A stretch of DNA of 5,284 nt. Source: Armatimonadetes bacterium RBG_19FT_COMBO_69_19 (GTDB taxonomy: Bacteria > Sysuimicrobiota > Sysuimicrobiia > Sysuimicrobiales > Kaftiobacteriaceae). Of the stretch, positions 1-4,827 are shown piece by piece (within the stretch, counting starts at the first letter, position 1; each line of letters begins with the position of its first letter). Made by a program: the position numbers and the translations under genes. The notes below the pieces were generated by a model. That model was not told the DNA's origin and made no database searches. It worked only from the letters and a program-made list of their open reading frames with translations. The stretch covers positions 3,630-8,913 of the forward strand of contig MENB01000187.1 of NCBI GenBank assembly GCA_001768125.1, read 5' to 3'.

Positions 1-1
1 T

Positions 2-91
2 TCGCCTCTTGAGATCCTGCGCCGACGCTACGCGGCGGGTGAGATCTCGAAAGAGGAATTTGAGTCCGCACGCCGCACGCTGGGACTGTGA
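2..91 (+). CDS. C-terminal end of a SHOCT-domain protein (5' end outside window)
   Basis: Only the last 29 codons and the TGA stop are visible. They read as a charged two-helix segment with core LEILRRRYAAGEISKEEF, ending in TLGL. This matches the SHOCT (short C-terminal) domain: an amphipathic helix ending in R/K-Y-A-x-G-E-I, then E-E-F/Y and a second short helix with a terminal L-G. SHOCT tails occur at the C-terminus of many small, often membrane-associated bacterial proteins and are thought to mediate oligomerisation or protein contacts. The body of this protein lies upstream, so its function cannot be told. It converges on the ATL gene, with 100 bases between the two stops. Confidence 0.75.
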   Translation, partial: SPLEILRRRYAAGEISKEEFESARRTLGL

Positions 92-191
92 ACCACTGTC
101 ATTTGGAAGACCGCCCACACCGTCTTGCTAATGCGGCGGGCGAATGCGCACCATACTCGGGAGCGGGTTCGGGAGAACACCGGGACGAGTA
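92..191. other. Convergent intergenic spacer with weak nested inverted repeats
   Basis: This 100-base gap lies between two converging stop codons, where a bidirectional terminator would be expected. The best structure is a 6-bp inverted repeat, TACTCG (154-159) with CGAGTA (186-191), enclosing a small hairpin GTTC-GGGA-GAAC (167-178). A second dyad is AAGAC (107-111) with GTCTT (122-126). Neither is followed by a T-tract on either strand, so I do not call an intrinsic terminator. No small ORF with family resemblance was seen. Confidence 0.3.
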
Positions 192-563
192 CTAGAGGTT
201 GCCCTCCCAACAAACATTGGTGCCGGGACCCAGTCCCAGGCGTCGTCGCGTCCGCGCATCGGGCCACCAGAGATAGCGGCCGAGATCCACGCGGTCATCC
301 ACGCCGACACGCACGCCTTCTCGACGCAGCGCCATGCGGTGTCCCTCGCGGCCGCCAGTGAAGCCGGCAGCCAGTCCTCCAAAGCGATTGACCACGCGCT
401 GCCAGGGGATGCCCTCGCCTCCCGCGTGCGCGATCCAGCCGACCTCACGCGCCCCGTGACGCTTTCCGGCCAGGAGGGCCACCTGCCCGTAGGTCACCAG
501 GCGGCCCCTGGGAACGGCGCGGACGATGGCGAGGACTCTGGTCCGGAAGGGATCGCTGCGCAA
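192..563 (-). CDS. Alkyltransferase-like protein (ATL), MGMT/Ogt-type DNA-binding domain
   Basis: The protein has 123 residues and belongs to the DNA-binding domain family of O6-methylguanine-DNA methyltransferases. Visible marks are the helix-turn-helix entry RGRLVTYGQVA (residues 20-29), the arginine-finger segment GAREVGW (37-43), and the active-site segment IPWQRVVNRFGG (52-63). True transferases carry P-C-H-R there. Here the acceptor cysteine is Trp54 and the histidine is Gln55, so it cannot take up an alkyl group. Known ATLs bind and flip O6-alkylguanine and pass the lesion to nucleotide excision repair; that role is inferred here. The start is TTG, 4 bases after the HAD stop. No clear Shine-Dalgarno precedes it, so translation is probably coupled. 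The C-terminus runs somewhat past the domain, with a basic DARTRRRLG stretch (102-110). It is the last gene of the minus-strand operon. Confidence 0.87.
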   Translation of the reverse strand: MRSDPFRTRVLAIVRAVPRGRLVTYGQVALLAGKRHGAREVGWIAHAGGEGIPWQRVVNRFGGLAAGFTGGREGHRMALRREGVRVGVDDRVDLGRYLWWPDARTRRRLGLGPGTNVCWEGNL

Positions 564-567
564 CGCG

Positions 568-1287
568 TCAGACGTTCGAGCGGGGCTGCGGGATGCGGGC
601 CGGCAGGCGCTCCACGAGCTCAGCCAGGCTCTCCACGCGAGGCCTGTAGTCCGGGTGGTCGTCGAAGCGGTCGAGCAGGATCCCCAGCAGTCCGGCCTTC
701 GCCGCCGCGTCGACGTCCCGCTCCACGTCGTCGCCGACGCTCACCGCTTCCGCGGCCAAGACCCCGCACCGCTCCAGCGCGATCTCGAACAGGCGAGGGT
801 CGGGCTTCGCGATGCCTTCGACCGATGACGTGACCACGGTGGTGAAGTGGAAGCGCAGCCCCAGATGGTCGAGGACCTCCTCGAGCGAGGGTTCCCAGTT
901 CGAGACCACGGCCAGGCGGTAGCCATTCAGGCGCAGCTGCCGGAGCGCCGGACGGACGTCCCGGAAGACCTTCATCAGCTTCCAGCCCTCGCCGAACCAC
1001 CGCCCGAGCTGCACGTAGAGGTCGCGCCGCCGCGGGATGAGGATGTCCAGGAGGTCGCGGGCCACTTCCAACCACATCCGCCGTTCTTCCTCGACGCTGC
1101 GCACCTGGCCCATCATGGCGCGGTAGCGGGAATTCACCGCATCGAGCCCCTCCGCGATCTGGTCGCGGCGCACGATCTCGTTCTGCTCGATGAAGAAGTC
1201 CTGGAGCAAGATGCGCAGCGGGCGCCGGTAGGCGATCAACGTGTCGCCCGCGTCGAGCAGGATCGTGTTGATGGTGTCGGGGATCAG
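568..1287 (-). CDS. HAD-superfamily hydrolase, HDHD3/DREG-2-like, probable CTG start
   Basis: From the CTG at 1287 the product has 239 residues. HAD motif I is ILLDAGDTL (9-17) with nucleophile Asp12. A helical C1-type cap covers about 20-105. Motif II is LAVVSNW (125-131, Ser129), motif III GIAKPDPRLF (158-167, Lys161), and motif IV SVGDDVERD (183-191). The order and the SNW/AKPDPRLF pattern resemble the HDHD3/DREG-2 branch. The acid/base Asp two residues after the nucleophile is Gly14, so phosphatase activity is uncertain. No ATG, GTG or TTG lies just before motif I. The CTG overlaps the mutY stop as CTGA and follows GGAGGG by 7 bases, which is the reason for choosing it. The nearest conventional alternative is GTG at 1326 (252 residues, 43-base overlap with mutY). 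The substrate cannot be told; a nucleotide or sugar phosphate is possible. Confidence 0.9.
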   Translation of the reverse strand: MIPDTINTILLDAGDTLIAYRRPLRILLQDFFIEQNEIVRRDQIAEGLDAVNSRYRAMMGQVRSVEEERRMWLEVARDLLDILIPRRRDLYVQLGRWFGEGWKLMKVFRDVRPALRQLRLNGYRLAVVSNWEPSLEEVLDHLGLRFHFTTVVTSSVEGIAKPDPRLFEIALERCGVLAAEAVSVGDDVERDVDAAAKAGLLGILLDRFDDHPDYRPRVESLAELVERLPARIPQPRSNV

Positions 1288-1934
1288 CGCGGCGCCCTCC
1301 GGGCGAGCGTAGGATAGGCCAGGCACAGCGCGCGCACCGGGCACGACGGGCAGTGGGGCGTGCGCGCCGTGCACACGGTGGCCCCGAAGTCCATCAGCGC
1401 CTGGTTGAAGTTGTAGCCGTCGCCCGGCGGCAGGAGGGCTTCCGCCAGCGACCAGAGCACCCGGTCCGGCGTGGCCCGGTTGCCGTAGAACACCCGGCGC
1501 AGGACGCGCCGCACGTTGGTGTCGAGGATGGGCGACGGCTTCCCGTGCGCAAAGGTGAGCACGGCCCCGGCCGTGTACGGTCCGACGCCCGGCAGGCGGA
1601 GCAGCGCCTCGCGTGTGTCCGGGAGCCGGCCGCCGTGGTGGCGCACCACCGTCTGCGCGATCTTCCGCAGGCGCACGGGGCGGATGTTGTAGCCGAGCGG
1701 ATACCATGTCTCGCGCACTTCCCGGACCGGCGCACCGGCCAGCGCTTCCAGTGAAGGGTACCGGCGGAGGAACTCGCGGTACTTTGGGATGACGCGGCTC
1801 ACCTGGGTCTGCTGCAGCATGACCTCGGAGACGAGGATGCGGTACGGATCGCGTGTCCGCCGCCAGGGCAGCGTCCGGTGGTTCCGCGCGTACCAGCGCA
1901 GCAGCCGGCGTACGAACCTCCTGCGCCGGGTCAT
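1284..1934 (-). CDS. mutY: A/G-specific adenine DNA glycosylase (short MutY, no NUDIX-like domain)
   Basis: This 216-residue base-excision repair enzyme is expected to remove adenine mispaired with 8-oxoguanine or guanine. It is an HhH-GPD glycosylase. Residues 22-45 match the MutY start LPWR...DPY...SEVMLQQTQV, with catalytic Glu37. The helix-hairpin-helix is LPGVGPYTAG (114-123). Catalytic Asp138 and Asn140 sit in PILDTNVRRV (135-144). Cys188, Cys195, Cys198 and Cys204 form the C-x6-C-x2-C-x5-C motif of the [4Fe-4S] loop. E. coli MutY is about 350 residues long; the C-terminal NUDIX-like domain that reads 8-oxoG is missing here. The usual GLGYYAR segment is PLGYNIR (79-85). The ATG overlaps the propeller stop as ATGA, giving tight coupling. 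A G:T-mismatch (MIG-like) specificity is an alternative I cannot exclude. Confidence 0.94.
   Translation of the reverse strand: MTRRRRFVRRLLRWYARNHRTLPWRRTRDPYRILVSEVMLQQTQVSRVIPKYREFLRRYPSLEALAGAPVREVRETWYPLGYNIRPVRLRKIAQTVVRHHGGRLPDTREALLRLPGVGPYTAGAVLTFAHGKPSPILDTNVRRVLRRVFYGNRATPDRVLWSLAEALLPPGDGYNFNQALMDFGATVCTARTPHCPSCPVRALCLAYPTLARRAPR
1295..1300 (-). promoter_or_regulatory. Shine-Dalgarno GGAGGG deciding the HAD start
   Basis: On the minus strand GGAGGG (1300 down to 1295) is followed by a 7-base spacer and then CTG at 1287, which overlaps the mutY TGA. Good spacing plus the 4-base overlap support CTG initiation by coupling. The site lies inside the last codons of mutY, so chance occurrence in GC-rich coding DNA remains possible. 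Confidence 0.55.
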
Positions 1935-3163
1935 CGGCGGGCCACCGCGGCGCGGCGCCGCCACTGCCAGAGGAGCCCGAGCGCCAGGAGAATGAGGATG
2001 GCCGAGGCCCACAGGGCCGACCGGTCCGCAGCTCCGGCGGCTCCGGGCGCGCCGAGGGCAATGAAGCGGATCTGCCGCCGGCCGTCGATCTCCTGCGTCC
2101 ACATCAGGTCGATGGTCTCTCCGTGTGCGGCAACGATCGGATGGGTGTTCTTCCCTTCCGCCGCCACGCGCTCGCTTCCCTGCCACTGCCGGTCGCGGCG
2201 CCTGAGGTAGAGCTGGCCGTCGCTCTCCCAGACGACGTGCACGCGGCCCCGGCTATCCACGGCCACGGAGGGACTGAACGCTGCGCGTCCTTCCGGTGAG
2301 ATGGGCTGCTGTCCTGTCCACTGATCGCGCCCCTCGGAGAAGTAGATGCGGGTGGGCTGCCCGCGGCCCTCCCACACGAGGTAGGCCCGACCGTCCGGAT
2401 GTACGGCGAGGGCCACAGCGAACGCGTCGGCGCCGCCGGTACTGACCCGCCGGGGATGCTCCCACTCGCGCTGCCGGCGCGTGTACTGCACCTGATACGC
2501 GCGGAGGTCGAACTGGTACCAGGCGCTGTGGAGCACGCCCGAGCCGTCCACGGCGAGGGCGGGGTTTATGGAATCAGGGATGCCCGGGGAGATCACGACC
2601 GGTGTGCTCCACCGGCTTCCTGAGCGACCGCTGTGGAGAATTTCGTAGGTCGAGCCGTGCCGCGTGGTCACCTGGGGCGCCTGCGCCCGGATGCCGTACC
2701 ACACGACGTGCACCCCGCCCGCCGGATCGGCGGCGATCGCCGGCACGCCGGCATAGGCGTTGCCCGGTGAGACTTGCTGCGGTGTGCTCCAGCGCGCTCC
2801 GCTGAGCCGCGCATAGTAGACGTGTCCGATCGGTTCGTACGTGGTCCAAGCCAGGTGTAGATCGCCGCTCCCGCCCGCGGCCATCGTCGGATACCGCGAG
2901 GGGACGCTCCGCGTGGTGACCTGCCGCACGCGCCAGGTGCGGCCGTTGTCCGTCGAGGACGCCACGTGGACCTGATCCACCCCGCCGACCGGCTTCACGA
3001 AGGTGAGGTGGACGGCACCCTGCCCATCGCGCGCGATCTTCGGCTCGCTCGCCGCCTCGGTCGCATCCTCCGAGACGTCCCGGGCAACGATCGTCTGCGC
3101 GGAGACGGGAAGCGCGGCGCCGAGCATGACAAATGTAAGGAGGAGGCGGAGGAAGCCGGTCAC
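1931..3163 (-). CDS. Secreted, C-terminally membrane-anchored beta-propeller (BNR/sialidase-like fold) protein
   Basis: The protein has 410 residues. Residues 1-22 form a signal peptide with hydrophobic core FLRLLLTFVMLGAALPV and a likely cut after V-S-A, before Gln23. About seven repeats follow, each a strand of the form P-x-[IL]-A-x-D-x-x-G-x-[VL]-H-x-x-W, at about 39-55, 89-106, 138-155, 198-215, 246-264, 295-312 and 339-355. They are spaced 43-60 residues apart, as blades of a six- or seven-bladed propeller. One canonical Asp-box, SSTDNGRTW, spans 69-77. A transmembrane helix (about 384-401) ends in WRRR with a basic tail, placing the propeller outside the membrane. The sialidase FRIP arginine motif is absent, so sialidase activity is not supported; ligand binding or cell-surface assembly is more likely. 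The start is GTG with no Shine-Dalgarno, and a stop lies only four codons upstream, so little else is possible. It is the first gene of the operon. Confidence 0.85.
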   Translation of the reverse strand: MTGFLRLLLTFVMLGAALPVSAQTIVARDVSEDATEAASEPKIARDGQGAVHLTFVKPVGGVDQVHVASSTDNGRTWRVRQVTTRSVPSRYPTMAAGGSGDLHLAWTTYEPIGHVYYARLSGARWSTPQQVSPGNAYAGVPAIAADPAGGVHVVWYGIRAQAPQVTTRHGSTYEILHSGRSGSRWSTPVVISPGIPDSINPALAVDGSGVLHSAWYQFDLRAYQVQYTRRQREWEHPRRVSTGGADAFAVALAVHPDGRAYLVWEGRGQPTRIYFSEGRDQWTGQQPISPEGRAAFSPSVAVDSRGRVHVVWESDGQLYLRRRDRQWQGSERVAAEGKNTHPIVAAHGETIDLMWTQEIDGRRQIRFIALGAPGAAGAADRSALWASAILILLALGLLWQWRRRAAVARR

Positions 3164-3179
3164 GACAGATACAATTCAC
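3164..3179. promoter_or_regulatory. 16-bp divergent start region with a -10-like element
   Basis: This is the whole space between the GTG of the propeller gene (3163, minus) and the ATG of the GGT-family gene (3180, plus). On the plus strand TACAAT (3170-3175) matches the -10 consensus at 5 of 6 positions and lies 4 bases before the ATG. A start of transcription at or next to the A of the ATG is therefore expected, giving a leaderless mRNA. On the minus strand only a weak TTGTAT (3174 down to 3169; 3 of 6) lies 5 bases before the GTG. No -35 box is evident on either strand. The region is AT-rich against a GC-rich background. Confidence 0.5.
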
Positions 3180-3189
3180 ATGGTTGTGA
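3176..3189. repeat. Small dyad TCACA-TGGT-TGTGA over the GGT-family start codon
   Basis: A perfect 5-bp inverted repeat (3176-3180 and 3185-3189) with a 4-base centre spans the ATG at 3180. The half-sites are in the opposite order to a CRP site (TGTGA-N6-TCACA), so CRP binding is not implied. It could be an operator over the start site, or chance. Confidence 0.3.
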
Positions 3190-4817
3190 GTGCATCCTTC
3201 CGCACCGGCCGCGCGCCGGTGTTTTCGCGCCGGGGAATCGTCGCCACCGGCCATCCACTGGCCTCGGCGGCCGGGCTGCACGTGTTGATGCAAGGCGGCA
3301 ATGCCGTCGACGCGGCCCTCGCCGCCGCCGGGGTGCTCGGCGTCGTCCAGCCGATGATGTCAGGACTGGGCGGCGACACGTTCATCGTGCTGTGGCGCGC
3401 CGCGGAGGGGAAGGCGTACGCGCTCAACGGGAGCGGCGCCGCACCCCACGCGGCCACCCGGGAGTGGTTCGTCTCGCACGGCCACGCGAAGATGCCGGTG
3501 CGTGGGATGCTCTCCGCCTCCGTGCCCGGTGCGGTGGACGCCATGGAGACGGCGCTGGGTGCCTGGGGATCGGGCCGGTCCACCCTGGCGCAACTGCTCG
3601 AGCCCGCTATCGACTACGCTGCGCACGGCTTCCCCGTCGCCTCGAAGGTCGCGGAGTGGATCCACGAAGCGCAGGACATGCTGGCCGGCTTCCCATCATC
3701 TGCGCGGATCTATCTCCGGGGCGGACGCGCTCCGCGCGCCGGCGAGGTGCTCGCCAATCCGGATCTGGCCAGGAGCCTGCGCGCCGTCGCCGAAGGCGGC
3801 GCCGAGGAGTTCTACCGCGGCGATCTGGCACGGCGGATCGTGCGCTACGGCCGCGACCATGGTGGGCTCCTGACCGAGCGCGAATTCGCCGAGCATGCCT
3901 CGGAGGTGCATGATCCCATCCGCACGACCTACCGGGGCACGACCGTCTGCACCGCCGCCCCGCCCTCGCAGGGTGCGATCCTCCTGGAGATGCTGAACAT
4001 CCTCGAGGGGTTCTCCTCCGACGAGCTGCGCTGGGGGACCACCCGGGCGGTGCACCTGATAGTCGAGGCGAAGAAGCTGGCCGTTGCCGACCGTCTCGCG
4101 TACCTGGGTGACCCGCGGATGGTGGACATCCCCCTGGAGGTGTTGCTCTCGAAGGAGTACGCGGCGCGACGGCAGCGCGCGATCGATCCCGATCGCGCGC
4201 TGACTCAGGTGCCGGCCGGGGCGCTCCCGGAGGCCGTCGGCGACACCACGTACCTCTGCGCCGCGGACCGCGAGGGCAACCTCGTCTCGTTCATCACCAG
4301 CCTGTCCGCGAGCTTCGGCTGCGGCGAGGTGATCGACGGGACGGGGATCATGCTCAACAACCGCGCCGGACGGGGATTCACGCTCGAGGACGGCCACCCG
4401 AACTGCATCGCGCCAGGCAAGCGGACGATGCACACCCTCATGCCGTTCCTCGCGCTCCGGGAGGGCGCGCCCTGGCTGGCCTGGGGGACGCCCGGCGGGG
4501 ACGGGCAGCCGCAGTGGAACACGCAGGCGTTCAGCGCGATCGTGGACGGCGGGATCCCGCTGCAGACGGCGGTGGAGTGGCCGCGGTGGACGAGCTTCCC
4601 GGCGACCGATCCCGCGAATCTGCCCGCGCCATTCGAGCTGCGCATGGAGGCGGGATTCCCGGACGAGACCGTGCGCGGGCTCGAGGCGATGGGCCATGAC
4701 GTCCGCCGGCTGGGGGCGATGCAGACGGTCGGTGGGATGCAGGCCGTATCCGCAGCGGATGGGGTGTATACCGGCGCGTCCGATCCTCGGGTAGACGGAT
4801 GCGCCGTTGGGTGCTGA
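3180..4817 (+). CDS. Gamma-glutamyltransferase-family Ntn-hydrolase (YwrD-like), cytosolic
   Basis: The protein has 545 residues and covers the full GGT fold, which self-cleaves to expose an N-terminal Thr. The N-terminal part shows VATGHPLAS (21-29), GGNAVDAA (39-46) and SGLGGDTF (61-68). The cleavage site is GDTTYLCAADREGN (354-367), with Thr356 as likely nucleophile, giving subunits of about 355 and 190 residues. LNN (392-394), GTPGGDGQ (436-443) and GASDPR (532-537) complete the small subunit. Canonical GGTs transfer or hydrolyse gamma-glutamyl groups, for example from glutathione. Here the TTH motif is TTY, LNNxMDDF is LNNRAGRGF, and the substrate-binding Arg of DFREMAP is replaced in LNGSGAAP (82-89), so the substrate may differ. 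No signal peptide is seen, whereas E. coli GGT is periplasmic. Homology begins within 20 residues of the ATG at 3180. It is followed 10 bases later by ndk, as one operon. Confidence 0.93.
   Translation: MVVSASFRTGRAPVFSRRGIVATGHPLASAAGLHVLMQGGNAVDAALAAAGVLGVVQPMMSGLGGDTFIVLWRAAEGKAYALNGSGAAPHAATREWFVSHGHAKMPVRGMLSASVPGAVDAMETALGAWGSGRSTLAQLLEPAIDYAAHGFPVASKVAEWIHEAQDMLAGFPSSARIYLRGGRAPRAGEVLANPDLARSLRAVAEGGAEEFYRGDLARRIVRYGRDHGGLLTEREFAEHASEVHDPIRTTYRGTTVCTAAPPSQGAILLEMLNILEGFSSDELRWGTTRAVHLIVEAKKLAVADRLAYLGDPRMVDIPLEVLLSKEYAARRQRAIDPDRALTQVPAGALPEAVGDTTYLCAADREGNLVSFITSLSASFGCGEVIDGTGIMLNNRAGRGFTLEDGHPNCIAPGKRTMHTLMPFLALREGAPWLAWGTPGGDGQPQWNTQAFSAIVDGGIPLQTAVEWPRWTSFPATDPANLPAPFELRMEAGFPDETVRGLEAMGHDVRRLGAMQTVGGMQAVSAADGVYTGASDPRVDGCAVGC
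3203..3225 (+). repeat. GC-rich dyad followed by TTTT in the first codons of the GGT-family gene
   Basis: CACCGGC (3203-3209), CGCGC and GCCGGTG (3215-3221) form a perfect 7-bp hairpin followed directly by TTTTC, within codons 8-16. The shape recalls a short intrinsic terminator or attenuator on the plus strand. As DNA it is also a symmetric site 40-58 bp upstream of the propeller start codon, and could be an operator. The T-run is short, so both readings are tentative. Confidence 0.35.
4173..4202. repeat. Perfect 13-bp inverted repeat inside the GGT-family gene
   Basis: CAGCGCGCGATCG (4173-4185) and CGATCGCGCGCTG (4190-4202) are exact reverse complements around the 4-base loop ATCC. The repeat is in codon register and encodes QRAIDPDRAL (332-341), a near-mirrored peptide. 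It ends 42 bases before the codon of the catalytic Thr356. No T-tract follows, so it is not an intrinsic terminator. Confidence 0.85.
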
Positions 4818-4824
4818 GGGGGAG
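4816..4824 (+). promoter_or_regulatory. Ribosome-binding site of ndk, overlapping the upstream stop codon
   Basis: The purine run GAGGGGGAG begins within the TGA of the GGT-family gene and ends 3 bases before the ndk ATG. Its GAGG part lies 8 bases from the ATG. Unlike the first gene of this operon, ndk thus has a usual Shine-Dalgarno, in line with translation from a polycistronic mRNA. Confidence 0.65.
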
Positions 4825-4827
4825 ACC

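Noticed and set aside
568..2061. A 497-residue minus-strand open frame that would fuse an N-terminal extension to the HAD hydrolase
   Set aside because: The part before about 1287 is an out-of-frame reading of mutY and the propeller gene, rich in Pro/Arg/Gly with no family resemblance. HAD motif I starts right after the CTG at 1287.
1284..2186. Longer MutY start giving a 300-residue protein
   Set aside because: The extra 84 residues overlap the propeller gene's C-terminus in another frame. MutY homology begins just after the ATG at 1934, which makes an ATGA overlap.
3137..3155. Purine-rich AAGGAGGAGG tract as a strong Shine-Dalgarno for the GGT-family gene
   Set aside because: It is more than 25 bases from the ATG at 3180, and no in-frame start lies at proper distance. 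It is the complement of leucine codons in the opposite signal peptide.
1931..3163. Calling the propeller protein a sialidase
   Set aside because: Only one Asp-box is canonical and the FRIP motif plus the arginine triad pattern are not visible. The fold class is supported, the activity is not.
3003..3179. Upstream ATG that would add 59 residues to the GGT-family protein
   Set aside because: This stretch is antisense to the propeller's signal peptide and first blade and has no resemblance to GGT N-termini. Family similarity begins within 20 residues of the ATG at 3180.
3176..3189. A CRP/FNR-type operator
   Set aside because: The half-sites are in inverse order and spaced by 4 rather than 6 bases.
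2966..3913. A 315-residue plus-strand open frame across the divergent start region
   Set aside because: It is a shadow frame of the GGT-family gene and the antisense of the propeller gene. Arg/Gly-rich low-complexity translation gives no protein signature.
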